Origin: CBDUEV01 sp965366365
GTDB taxonomy: Bacteria > Actinomycetota > Acidimicrobiia > Spongiisociales > JAENVV01
Reading direction: 5' to 3'
Length of the DNA stretch: 19,417 bases
NCBI GenBank assembly: GCA_965366365.1
Contig: CBDUEV010000051.1
Location: 1 to 19,417 of the forward strand
The notes under the pieces are model-generated. The model was not told the DNA's origin and made no database searches. It saw nothing but the letters and a program-made list of their open reading frames with translations. The translations under genes and the position numbers were made by a program. This document shows, piece after piece, positions 8,934 through 16,807 of this stretch (its first letter is position 1; the number at the start of each line of letters is the position of its first letter).

Positions 8934-9308
8934 ATGCGGATCCACCACGTGGCGCTGGCCATCCCGCCTCGCACAGAGGACGAGGCACGGCAATTCTGGG
9001 TGGACATCGTCGGATTCGTGGAGATCCGTAAGCCCCGCGAACTCGAAGCACGCGGCGGCGTGTGGCTACGTCAGACCGGTGCCGAGCTGCACCTCGGTGT
9101 GGAGGACCCGTTTCGCCCGGCTCGCAAAGCCCACCCGGCGTTCGAAACCGCCCAATTCGAGGCACTCATCGCCCGTCTCGAAGCCGCCGACTACCCGGTG
9201 TTTCCGGACACGTTCCCGCCCTCGCCCAACGACGTGACCCAGAAGACCCGCCGACGCTTCTACACCGACGACCCGTTCGGAAACCGCATCGAGTTCATCG
9301 CCGCGTAG
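8934..9308 (+). CDS. VOC-superfamily (glyoxalase/bleomycin-resistance fold) small protein
   Basis: The 124-residue product has the paired beta-alpha-beta-beta-beta pattern of the vicinal oxygen chelate fold. It opens with IHHVALAIP, has a helix ending in FWVDIVGF, a WLRQTGAELHLGV strand pair, a second half starting KAHPAFETAQFEALIARL, and the typical close DPFGNRIEF (113-121). Possible metal ligands are H5, H53 or E51, H67 and E120. Members include glyoxalases, dioxygenases and drug-binding proteins; the substrate cannot be read from sequence. The gene stands alone between the divergent PAC2 gene and the convergent methyltransferase. The start has no SD but a well-placed -10, so it is probably leaderless. 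Confidence 0.85.
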   Translation: MRIHHVALAIPPRTEDEARQFWVDIVGFVEIRKPRELEARGGVWLRQTGAELHLGVEDPFRPARKAHPAFETAQFEALIARLEAADYPVFPDTFPPSPNDVTQKTRRRFYTDDPFGNRIEFIAA

Positions 9309-9371
9309 TCGACGGCGACCCTCGACTGCCTTACAGACACGCCCAGGTCTTGCCGCGTCGCTGGGGAACGA

Positions 9372-10415
9372 TCAGGGGCGGGCTTCGTAGTAGAGATTGG
9401 CCGGGTCCGGTACGTCGAGCGTCCGAAACCTGCTGAATCCGGCCGACCTGCACATCCGTTCGGCCACCTCGGGATGGAAGCCCAACGTGCCCAAGCCGAG
9501 CCCATCCTCGGTGGACAGACCGGACCCGAGGCATGCCGACACCGAGAACCCATACATCAACGCCAGCAGGGGATTCCGACGATCCTTCTCGAAGTCGCCG
9601 GTCGATTTGATGTCTTTGATGACCAACACCCCATCTGGCCGAAGCGCCCGGCGAATCGCCGCCAGCGCCAGGTCCGGCCTCGGCATGTCATGCAGACTGT
9701 CGAAGGCCAACGCCACATCGAACGAGGCCTCGGCCGGAACGTCCCCGGCTCCAGCCTCGACGAACTCGAGGTTCGGCTCGGAGATCTCTCGGGCCCGCGC
9801 AATCGCCAGCGAAGAAGTGTCGTAACCGACAAAGGAGCTGTTCGGAAAGGTTCTCGCCAAGACGCGCGTCGCCACTCCTGCGCCACAACCGACATCCACT
9901 CCCCGACCCCCTGCTCTGAGACGCTCGACCAGACCGTCGATCTGCGAGAGAACGAACCGAACGAGCAAGAACTCGATTTGGGGACCCGTCATCCGTTCGG
10001 ACTGGAGCATGGACTCCTCCCCGAGTGCGTCGTACGAGAACCCGGTGCCGGACACGAATGCCGACGCAATCCGCTCGGCATCGACGGTCCGGTCCATCGG
10101 CGTGAACACACCTGCCGCAAAGTAGGGCGAGGCGCCCTCGGCGGCGAGCACCGCAACCCCCTCATCAGGCAGGACGAAGCGCCCGTCCTCGAGGTCGACC
10201 AGCCCGGCGGCAACCTGACCGCGCAGCCATTCCTCCACCCACCGCTCCGACACGCCCGCCGTCTCGGCCAGCTCCCCTGCCGTCGCCGACCCGCCGCTCG
10301 CCATTGCCTTGTACAGGCCGAGCCGATCCCCGAGGTGAATCATGAGGGACACAGCCTCCCCCTGCTTGTACTTCCAGACACGCAGCGAATACTGCTCTAC
10401 CGCTTCTCGATTCAC
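9372..10415 (-). CDS. SAM-dependent methyltransferase with N-terminal winged helix (Rv2258c-like)
   Basis: From the GTG at 10415 the product has 347 residues. Residues ~15-85 look like a winged-helix dimerisation domain (LGLYKAMASGGSATAGELAETAG..RWVEEWLRG). Residues ~165-290 are a Rossmann-type methyltransferase: motif I VDVGCGAG (173-180), an acidic residue after strand 2 (GYD, 197-199), FDVALAFDSLHDM as motif IV, and LRPDGVLVIKD as the post-II strand. The order and length match actinobacterial Rv2258c-like methyltransferases, whose substrates are unknown. An in-frame ATG at 10448 is possible, but a TAGGCT -10 lies only 2 bases before it, so transcription should start inside that extension. 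The GTG has GGGAG 7 bases upstream and suits the family better. The gene is monocistronic and converges on the VOC gene. Confidence 0.87.
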   Translation of the reverse strand: MNREAVEQYSLRVWKYKQGEAVSLMIHLGDRLGLYKAMASGGSATAGELAETAGVSERWVEEWLRGQVAAGLVDLEDGRFVLPDEGVAVLAAEGASPYFAAGVFTPMDRTVDAERIASAFVSGTGFSYDALGEESMLQSERMTGPQIEFLLVRFVLSQIDGLVERLRAGGRGVDVGCGAGVATRVLARTFPNSSFVGYDTSSLAIARAREISEPNLEFVEAGAGDVPAEASFDVALAFDSLHDMPRPDLALAAIRRALRPDGVLVIKDIKSTGDFEKDRRNPLLALMYGFSVSACLGSGLSTEDGLGLGTLGFHPEVAERMCRSAGFSRFRTLDVPDPANLYYEARP

Positions 10416-10450
10416 GACGCCGCTCCCACCATGGCTGCCTTCTGGCATGG

Positions 10451-10456
10451 AGCCTA
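10451..10456 (-). promoter_or_regulatory. Putative -10 element of the methyltransferase gene
   Basis: TAGGCT on the minus strand would place the transcript start near 10444. That gives a ~29-base leader carrying GGGAG before the GTG at 10415, and it argues against the longer ATG start at 10448. Confidence 0.45.
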
Positions 10457-10512
10457 CCGATCGTCCGTACAACTGCCGAGCCGCCGTGCCGCTTCGGCGT
10501 TGCGCCTTGGTC

Positions 10513-11196
10513 CTACACGATGGTGAGGCGGGAAGCGTCGACCCCTTCGCCTGTCACGAGCTGCGGGACGTCGGCATCGGGGAGCCCGCCCAAGGCGATC
10601 TCGTTCTTGCCCAGCAGAAACGCCGTCGACACGGATTTTCCAAAAGACAGAGCACGGTAGAAGCCCGCCGCAAACGCCACCGCAGCGGCGTCGTCCATCG
10701 CCCCGCGCGTCCCCACCACGCAATCCACATGACGTGACAGGGCCGCCGCCAGAGCCTCGGCGTGACAGGCAGCCAGCACCACGCACCTGACTCCTTCGCC
10801 GAGGATCCCGAAGAGCTCAGCGATCGCCGACGGTTCCGGCACGAACGAACCTCCGTCGGCCGCCTGGAACACGAGGCGCCCCTCGCCGGCGCCATGGCCG
10901 CTGAAGTGAACGACCGCCGGCCGGTGGCGCAGCAACGTTTCCTGGAGATCTCCGACTCGGACCGCCCAGGAGGTGCGGAAGTCGAGGCGATCGCGAAACG
11001 CTCCCTCTCTGAGCCGTCGGTCGATGGCGCGGGCCTCCTCGTCGAGCTGAAGCCGCGCCGTCTCGAGCGGATTGGCGGCCAGGAACAGCACCACAGCTTT
11101 CGGCTGCGCCGCTCGGTCGGAGGCCTGCACCATCTCGACCTCGTCGCCAATCCCCACCTGGCCCGACACGTCGCCACCGATGTGGATCTCAGCCAA
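10513..11196 (-). CDS. CHAT-domain (caspase-like) protease with N-terminal GDVSGQV tag
   Basis: The 227-residue protein is a compact CHAT domain. After an N-terminal tag (IHIGGDVSGQVGIGDEV, residues 4-20) comes the characteristic VLFLAANP...RLQLDEEARAID segment (36-59). The catalytic histidine is in HFSGHG (H101) and the catalytic cysteine in VVLAACHAE (C144). CHAT proteases are caspase-clan cysteine peptidases that act in bacterial conflict and cell-death systems, often next to STAND NTPases. The substrate is unknown. The start is TTG at 11196 with GGAG 7 bases upstream. It overlaps the STAND stop by 8 bases, so the two are translationally coupled and made together. The tag is nearly identical to that of the STAND partner, suggesting it joins the two proteins or a common scaffold. 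No membrane segment is seen, so it should be cytoplasmic. Confidence 0.88.
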   Translation of the reverse strand: MAEIHIGGDVSGQVGIGDEVEMVQASDRAAQPKAVVLFLAANPLETARLQLDEEARAIDRRLREGAFRDRLDFRTSWAVRVGDLQETLLRHRPAVVHFSGHGAGEGRLVFQAADGGSFVPEPSAIAELFGILGEGVRCVVLAACHAEALAAALSRHVDCVVGTRGAMDDAAAVAFAAGFYRALSFGKSVSTAFLLGKNEIALGGLPDADVPQLVTGEGVDASRLTIV

Positions 11197-13618
11197 GGGC
11201 AGTCTCCAAATCGATGGTCGCCACCTCCGACGTGTTGTTGTCCTCGACAGATTCCTCCACCCGACAGAAGTCGGGCTGGAACTCTTCGGCGAAACAACTG
11301 TCGACGATCGCCCGGACGTCGATCGCGCTTTGACCTGGGTATTGCGCCAGGGTCAGGGTCACCCACGCCTCGATCATTTCGGAGGATCCCGGGGCCGGTG
11401 GAGCCACGAAGATCCTCTCGACCTCGAAGGGGGCGCTCCCGATCGGCACCGGCTGCCAGGTGTCCTCGTCCTCTCGGAACCCCTCGAAGTGGAGCCGAGA
11501 CTCCACGTCGAACGGACCACCGAAATTGAGAACCTCCACGACAACGGGGACCGAGACCTCCTCGATCACCACCGTGGCGGCCCGAATGGCTGTGGGTCCG
11601 CGTGCCTCCCCTCGACCCGTCTCGACGATGACGGCGGCCAGGTCAGGTGCGGCCACGGGAGGGAACTCGACCGCTCCGTGCAGCTCGATCTCCCTGCGGT
11701 CGGAATCCCATTCCAAGAACAGGGTGTCGAAATAGTCTCCGGGCCCGTCTGGCGAGAACTCCACGATCACCAGACACACCTCTCCGGGTTGGGGCACGTC
11801 GCATTGCTGGGACGCCGCAAACGCCTCTCCCCGCGAGACGCCGACCCGAAAGAACTCGGGCGGTTCGTCGCCGGCGTTGACGACCTCGCGCGCCACCGCC
11901 GAGGGCGATTCGGACTCGGGTTCCGCGAATTCGATCGGGCTGGTGTCGAACCTCAGGTCCGGCCCCATGCCGACGACGGTGAGCGGCGGTTCTCGGCGCT
12001 CCGTGGTCACGGTTGTCGTTTCGGGGGGATCGATCGGCGGATCAGGATGATTCACCAGGTAGACGACGATCACCACCATCACCAGCACGAGACCCACCCA
12101 CGGCCACCATCTCCGCCCCTTCGTGGGTGGAGCGGGAGCGGGAGGGGGCGCCATCGGCGGCGGCTCGACCGGCGGAGGTTCCGGGGGCGGCGCCTGCGGT
12201 GGGGGGCCTGGCAACGGGAGGAGCTGGCGCAGGTTGTGGCGCGTGACCGCCACCCCTGCTTCGTCGCCTGCCGCCATGCGCAGCGATTCGGCCAACCGCA
12301 GCATCTCGATGCCATGTTGATGGTCGCCGCCGCACGCCATCAGCGTTCCCAGTTCGTGGTGGACCCAACCCTGCGCCGCCGGATCGCCAAGCTGATCCGC
12401 CGAGTCGCGGGCGGCAGCCAGGATGGATCGTGCTGCTCCCCATCGCCGCCCGACGACCAGATCCGGAACCGCCGCCCGAGCCAGAGCGACGACGCCGGAG
12501 TAGTGCTCGGCTCTCAGCCCCCGCTGCACGACCCGGCGGAAGGCTCCTGCCGCGGCTGCCAATGCTTCGGGCGTCGACGACGGCACCCAGCCGGCCAGAC
12601 GCTTGAGAGTCACGCCGATCCAATCCTCGCCCCCCGCTCCCGCCACGGAGCCGACGAGCCGGTATCGGGGCGAAGCGGCTGCCACCAATCCACGCCCTCG
12701 CAGGCCCTCGAGGATCGACCGAGGCTCGGGCAGCTCCGCCACGAATCCGATCGCCTCGAGAGGAAGGGGCGCACCGGCCACGGCATCCAAGACCGCCAGA
12801 ACCCGTCGTTCAGGAATCCCCAGCGAAGCCACCGACGGCTCAGCAGGCGCGGCGAGGTCCTCCAAGGACAGGTCGCCGCGTTCGATGGCGCGACCGAGCC
12901 GCACCAGCGAGGCAGGGTGACCATTCGTGGTCGCCACGGCCGCTTCGAGAAGTGCCTGGTCGGCGCCGCTGGGGAGCCCGGAGTGCTCGAGGAACACCTG
13001 GCGGGCCGATTCGGGGTCGAGACCCTTCAAGACAAGGGTCGAGCCGTTGCCCATCAGGGTTTCATCGGTGGCCGTCACCACCACCTTGGAGCCGGGCAGG
13101 TGGAGCAGCAGGCGTTCGAGTTGGTGACGGTCGGGTGGGGCGTCGTCGACCCCGATGAGGGCGATCCGGTCCCGCATGGCGGTGCGGATCTGGGTGGGCG
13201 TGGCCTTGAGCTCGAGTTGAGGGAGGGCGCTGTCGTAGAACATCTCGAAGACAGACTGGAGGATGTCTTCGACGTCCTCGCCGAAGCCGCTCACCAATAC
13301 TGCCCCGTCTCTCGCCTCGGCGGCCGTCTGGGAGTGGAGGAGATGACGGAGCAGGAAGGTCTTGCCTATGCCGTCTTCCCCGAACACCTGGACCGGGCCC
13401 TCCCGGAGGCGCCCCATGAGCAGAGTGGTTTCCTGCTCCCGGCCGTGTGGGGCGGGGCCCCCCCCATCGACCGGGACGGGTCGCGCAACGATGGGAGGAC
13501 CGGCGATCTTGATCTGGTTGATGATCCCGCCGATGACCTGGGCCTGATAGACGAAGTCCCCAACGGCGACCTGTCCTGAGACGTCGCCTTCGACGCGAAC
13601 TGTCGGCTCACCGCTCAT
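11189..13618 (-). CDS. Membrane-anchored STAND/NB-ARC-like NTPase with extracytoplasmic HYDIN-like and CARDB-like domains
   Basis: The 809-residue product has this order. Tag VEGDVSGQVAVGDFV (9-23). P-loop NTPase: Walker A GEDGIGKT (80-87), Walker B-like RIALIGVDD (151-159), sensor-like GSKVVVTATDE (176-186), and NGHPASLVRLG (232-242) in place of the NB-ARC GLP motif. A winged-helix-like region (~265-325). A helical TPR-like region (~355-466). A proline-rich linker (470-498). One membrane helix (about 504-523) after a KGRR basic flank, predicting an N-terminus in, C-terminus out topology. Outside, ~552-650 resembles a HYDIN/choice-of-anchor-D sandwich (C606 and C615 may pair). Residues ~658-804 resemble CARDB, ending in the typical VEDNNTSE. 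The ATG at 13618 has AAGGG 4 bases upstream. STAND proteins are nucleotide-switch receptors of immune or death pathways. An outside sensor driving the CHAT protease is inference. Domain calls were made by eye. Confidence 0.85.
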   Translation of the reverse strand: MSGEPTVRVEGDVSGQVAVGDFVYQAQVIGGIINQIKIAGPPIVARPVPVDGGGPAPHGREQETTLLMGRLREGPVQVFGEDGIGKTFLLRHLLHSQTAAEARDGAVLVSGFGEDVEDILQSVFEMFYDSALPQLELKATPTQIRTAMRDRIALIGVDDAPPDRHQLERLLLHLPGSKVVVTATDETLMGNGSTLVLKGLDPESARQVFLEHSGLPSGADQALLEAAVATTNGHPASLVRLGRAIERGDLSLEDLAAPAEPSVASLGIPERRVLAVLDAVAGAPLPLEAIGFVAELPEPRSILEGLRGRGLVAAASPRYRLVGSVAGAGGEDWIGVTLKRLAGWVPSSTPEALAAAAGAFRRVVQRGLRAEHYSGVVALARAAVPDLVVGRRWGAARSILAAARDSADQLGDPAAQGWVHHELGTLMACGGDHQHGIEMLRLAESLRMAAGDEAGVAVTRHNLRQLLPLPGPPPQAPPPEPPPVEPPPMAPPPAPAPPTKGRRWWPWVGLVLVMVVIVVYLVNHPDPPIDPPETTTVTTERREPPLTVVGMGPDLRFDTSPIEFAEPESESPSAVAREVVNAGDEPPEFFRVGVSRGEAFAASQQCDVPQPGEVCLVIVEFSPDGPGDYFDTLFLEWDSDRREIELHGAVEFPPVAAPDLAAVIVETGRGEARGPTAIRAATVVIEEVSVPVVVEVLNFGGPFDVESRLHFEGFREDEDTWQPVPIGSAPFEVERIFVAPPAPGSSEMIEAWVTLTLAQYPGQSAIDVRAIVDSCFAEEFQPDFCRVEESVEDNNTSEVATIDLETALG

Positions 13619-13657
13619 GGCACCCTTCGATGGTGGGGCGTTGCTCCGGTGTCTTCA

Positions 13658-13663
13658 AGCCTA
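13658..13663 (-). promoter_or_regulatory. Putative -10 element of the STAND-CHAT operon
   Basis: TAGGCT on the minus strand would start transcription near 13651, leaving a ~33-base leader with AAGGG before the ATG at 13618. It lies in the 141-bp gap shared with the divergent acetyltransferase gene. The -35 region is poor. Confidence 0.35.
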
Positions 13664-13746
13664 CGCCGTCACCGTATCGCCGACTCACCGCCCTGTCGAG
13701 GTACCAGAAGGCCCGTCGCCGCCGTCGAGGAGATCGCATCACCTGA

Positions 13747-13752
13747 TAGCGT
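13747..13752 (+). promoter_or_regulatory. Putative -10 element of the Eis-like gene (leaderless)
   Basis: TAGCGT (TANNNT) ends 7 bases before the ATG at 13760 and leaves no room for an SD. The same layout is seen at the exporter and glycosylase genes. Confidence 0.5.
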
Positions 13753-13759
13753 TCGATCG

Positions 13760-14995
13760 ATGGAACACGAATTCCGAACCGTCCGCAGGGACGAGATCCG
13801 ACAGTTCGTGCAGCGCGGCGTCAACGCCTTCGGGGAGGACCTCCCTACTGACGACGCTCTGCTGGAGGAGCGAGTGCTCGCCAACCTTCCCCTGGACCGC
13901 ACCTACGCGGCCTTCGAGGGAGACACCATCGTGGCTTCAGGTGCAGATTTCGAGCTGCAGATCACCGTCCCGGGCGGGCCGCTCGTCCCCCTGTCGGGCT
14001 TGACCGAGGTGTCGGTTCTCCCGACCCATCGACAACGCGGGTTCCTCCGTGCCTTGATGCACCGCCATTTCGATATGGCTCGCCGGCGTGGCGAACCGCT
14101 CGGTGGCCTGTGGGCGAGTCAGGCGGGCATCTACGGTCGATTCGGATACGGCGCGGCGAGCGACCGGGTGGAGGTCGAGTTCGACGCTCGCCTGGTGGGA
14201 ATGCCTCCAGTCGATCGGACCGTGGCCATCCAGAACATGGACATCGCCGGCCCCGCCCTCGCAGAAGTGATCGCGCCTATTTGGGACAACGCCCTCGCCG
14301 AGCGACCCGGGATGTTGCGACGGACGGCTGCCTGGTGGGAGCACCACCTGTTCTACGACCCTCCCGCCTGGCGGGAGGGCGCCACGGCTCTCCGCTGCGC
14401 CGTGGCCGACGAAGGCGGGCCGGCCGGGTACGTCTTGTACCGGAACCGCCAGAACTGGGTGGGATCGGCCTCGCACGGGTCGACGAAGATCGTCGAGTTG
14501 GTGGCGACCTCGGCGAGGGTCCGGAGAGCCCTATGGCGCCACTTGGCGGCCAACGACCTCTTTCCGATCGTCTCCTACTGGGATCTGCCCGTCGACGATT
14601 CGTTGCGATGGGAGGTGTCCGAGCCGCGCCATCTGCGCCAGGTCGGTCCGATCGACGCCCTCTGGGTGAGACTCATCTCCGTTCCGGAAGCGCTCATGGC
14701 GCGGAGGTATGCAGTGGATGATCGGATCGTGCTTTCCGTGGCTGACCCGATGTGCCCATGGAACCAGGAGGTTTTCGAGTTGGCGATCGACGGCGGAGTC
14801 GCCGAGTGTCGCCCGAGCGATCGAGATGCCGAGCTGACCCTCGGCGTCGCCGAGCTGGGAGCGCTCTACCTGGGAGGCCAAAGCGCCCTCTCGTTGGCGT
14901 CGGCCGGGCGAATCGCAGGGAGCCCACAGACCATCGAGCGCCTCGACGCCATGTTCCGCTGGCCGGTGGCGCCCTGGTGCGCTGAGATCTTCTGA
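13760..14995 (+). CDS. Eis-like GNAT N-acetyltransferase
   Basis: The 411-residue length matches the Eis family (tandem GNAT domains plus an SCP2-like C-terminal domain; M. tuberculosis Eis is about 400 residues). The acetyl-CoA loop is SVLPTHRQRGFLRALM (85-100). The Eis-typical QAGIYGRFGYG follows (121-131). A second GNAT-like half spans ~150-290, and the SCP2-like domain runs from ~300 to the end. The protein ends in WCAEIF; in Eis the C-terminal carboxylate takes part in catalysis, and the terminal Phe is kept here. Family members acetylate aminoglycosides or lysines, and the natural substrate here is unknown. The ATG at 13760 is chosen over in-frame upstream codons because it matches the family start and carries a leaderless -10. 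It is divergent from the STAND-CHAT operon; a functional link is not shown. Confidence 0.88.
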   Translation: MEHEFRTVRRDEIRQFVQRGVNAFGEDLPTDDALLEERVLANLPLDRTYAAFEGDTIVASGADFELQITVPGGPLVPLSGLTEVSVLPTHRQRGFLRALMHRHFDMARRRGEPLGGLWASQAGIYGRFGYGAASDRVEVEFDARLVGMPPVDRTVAIQNMDIAGPALAEVIAPIWDNALAERPGMLRRTAAWWEHHLFYDPPAWREGATALRCAVADEGGPAGYVLYRNRQNWVGSASHGSTKIVELVATSARVRRALWRHLAANDLFPIVSYWDLPVDDSLRWEVSEPRHLRQVGPIDALWVRLISVPEALMARRYAVDDRIVLSVADPMCPWNQEVFELAIDGGVAECRPSDRDAELTLGVAELGALYLGGQSALSLASAGRIAGSPQTIERLDAMFRWPVAPWCAEIF

Positions 14996-15021
14996 TCGAA
15001 CACACCGGTCTCCCCCGCCAC

Positions 15022-15027
15022 TAGCCT
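15022..15027 (+). promoter_or_regulatory. Putative -10 element of the ABC exporter gene (leaderless)
   Basis: TAGCCT ends 7 bases before the ATG at 15035, in the 39-bp gap after the acetyltransferase gene. No SD is present. The exporter could therefore be transcribed on its own although it follows the Eis-like gene on the same strand. Confidence 0.5.
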
Positions 15028-15034
15028 CGACCGG

Positions 15035-16807
15035 ATGCATGCACACGAGGCGCCGCTTCGCCGGCTTTGGGACTACGCCGACATCCATCGGCGACGGGTC
15101 GTCGTAGCCAGCCTCTACTCAATCCTCAACAAGCTGTTCGACCTCGCCCCACCGGTTCTCATCGGTATCGCCCTCGACACCGTGGTCGAGCAGGAATCTT
15201 CGTTTCTGGCCGGATGGGGGTTCCCGGAGCCGCGGGATCAGATCCTCGCCATTGCGGTCCTCACCCTCGTCATCTGGGGTTTCGAGTCGTTGTTCGAGTA
15301 TCTGCATCAGATCGCCTGGCGAAACCTCGCCCAGACCATTCAGCATGAACTGCGCATGGACACCTACCGGCACGTGCAGGACCTCGACATCGAGTACTTC
15401 GAAGATCGGGCCACCGGTCAGCTCATGTCCGCCATGAACGACGATGTGAATCAGCTGGAACGTTTCCTCGATGTGGGCGCCAACGACCTCTGGCAGGTGT
15501 CGACCAGCGTGGTGGCGATCGGGATCGCTTTCTTCGGGCTGGCTCCCGACATCGCTTGGATGTCGTTTCTTCCCATCCCGCTGATCATCTGGGGTTCGAT
15601 GCGGTTCCAGAAGGCCATCGCCCCGCGCTACGCCGCCGTTCGTGAGCAGGCGGGCGCTCTCAATGCGGTCCTCGCCAACAACCTGGGCGGGATCACGACC
15701 ATCAAGAGCTTCACCGCCGAGGTCCGAGAAGCACGACGCGTCGAGGCGGAATCCGAGCAGTATCGCGAGGTCAATCGGTCGGCCATCAAACTCAGTTCGA
15801 TGTTTTCGCCGCTCATCCGGGTCGCCATCCTCACCGGGTTCACTGCCACGCTGGTCTTCGGAGGCTTTCAGGCACTCGATGGCAGTCTCGATGCGGGCGT
15901 CTACGCCACCATGGTCTTCATGACGCAGCGGCTTCTCTGGCCCCTCACTTCGCTCGGCCAGACGGTCGACCTGTATCAACGGGCCATGGCCTCGACCAAT
16001 CGAATCCTCGACCTGCTCGGCGTGGACTTCTCGATTCGCTCGGGTCCCGAACAGCCCGAGGTCGTGGCCGGGTGCATCGAGTTTCAGCAGGTTGGTTTCT
16101 CCTACGACGCCGGCTTTCCCGTGCTTCACGATCTTTCGTTCTCCATCGAGGACGGCAGCACGACGGCCATCGTCGGTGCCACCGGCGCCGGGAAGACCAC
16201 GGTCATCAAGCTGCTGCTGCGCCTCTACGACGTGTCAGAAGGCGCCGTGATCCTCGACGGTCACGATCTCCGTCGGCTCGACCTCGGTACGCTGCGCCGC
16301 TCGATCGGGTTCGTCAGCCAGGATGTGTTCTTGTTCCACGGCACGGTGGCGGAGAACATCGCCTACGGCGACCCCACCGCCGACCACAACGCCATCGAAC
16401 ATGCCGCCCAGGTGGCCGAGGCACACGAATTCATCGAGTCGCTTCCGCTCGGGTATCAGACCATCGTCGGCGAGCGCGGACAGAAGCTCTCGGGCGGTCA
16501 GCGGCAGCGTATCTCCATCGCCCGGGCCGTCTTGAAGAACTCACCCATCCTCGTCCTCGACGAGGCAACCTCGGCGGTGGACAACGAAACCGAAGCCGCC
16601 ATTCAGCGCTCCTTGGCGAGGATCAGCGTCGACAGGACGGTCGTCGTGATCGCCCACCGTTTGTCCACTGTGCGTCACGCCGGCGTGATCCACGTCCTGA
16701 GGGAAGGCGAGTTGGCCGAATCGGGCACGCACGAGCAACTCCTGGACCTCAACGGGGTGTACGCCGGCCTGTGGCGGGTCCAGACCGGGGACGCGGTGGA
16801 GGCCTAG
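15035..16807 (+). CDS. ABC exporter half-transporter (fused membrane and ATPase domains)
   Basis: The 590-residue protein has a type-IV exporter architecture: a six-helix membrane domain (~20-325), then a nucleotide-binding domain (~345-580). Walker A is GATGAGKT (381-388), the Q-loop is VSQD (428-431), the signature is LSGGQ (485-489), Walker B is ILVLDEATSA with catalytic E510, and the switch histidine is H541 in AHRLST. All ATPase residues are intact. It probably works as a homodimer, or with a partner outside the window, and exports lipid, peptide or drug substrates. The sequence does not give the substrate. The TAG stop shares the palindrome CTAG (16804-16807) with the stop of the convergent glycosylase gene. 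Confidence 0.93.
   Translation: MHAHEAPLRRLWDYADIHRRRVVVASLYSILNKLFDLAPPVLIGIALDTVVEQESSFLAGWGFPEPRDQILAIAVLTLVIWGFESLFEYLHQIAWRNLAQTIQHELRMDTYRHVQDLDIEYFEDRATGQLMSAMNDDVNQLERFLDVGANDLWQVSTSVVAIGIAFFGLAPDIAWMSFLPIPLIIWGSMRFQKAIAPRYAAVREQAGALNAVLANNLGGITTIKSFTAEVREARRVEAESEQYREVNRSAIKLSSMFSPLIRVAILTGFTATLVFGGFQALDGSLDAGVYATMVFMTQRLLWPLTSLGQTVDLYQRAMASTNRILDLLGVDFSIRSGPEQPEVVAGCIEFQQVGFSYDAGFPVLHDLSFSIEDGSTTAIVGATGAGKTTVIKLLLRLYDVSEGAVILDGHDLRRLDLGTLRRSIGFVSQDVFLFHGTVAENIAYGDPTADHNAIEHAAQVAEAHEFIESLPLGYQTIVGERGQKLSGGQRQRISIARAVLKNSPILVLDEATSAVDNETEAAIQRSLARISVDRTVVVIAHRLSTVRHAGVIHVLREGELAESGTHEQLLDLNGVYAGLWRVQTGDAVEA

Noticed and set aside
10416..10472. Longer starts for the methyltransferase (ATG at 10448 or a start at 10472)
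   Set aside because: A likely -10 element overlaps this stretch, and the GTG at 10415 has its own SD and fits the family N-terminus.
11072..13579. 835-codon plus-strand open frame opposite the STAND gene
   Set aside because: It is an antisense frame typical of high-GC DNA. The minus-strand frame has Walker motifs, a membrane helix and a coherent domain order; this one is low-complexity, rich in Arg, Gly and His.
10513..14995. Eis-like acetyltransferase as a third member of the STAND-CHAT system
   Set aside because: It is divergent, has its own promoter and belongs to a common housekeeping or resistance family. Proximity alone does not support a link.
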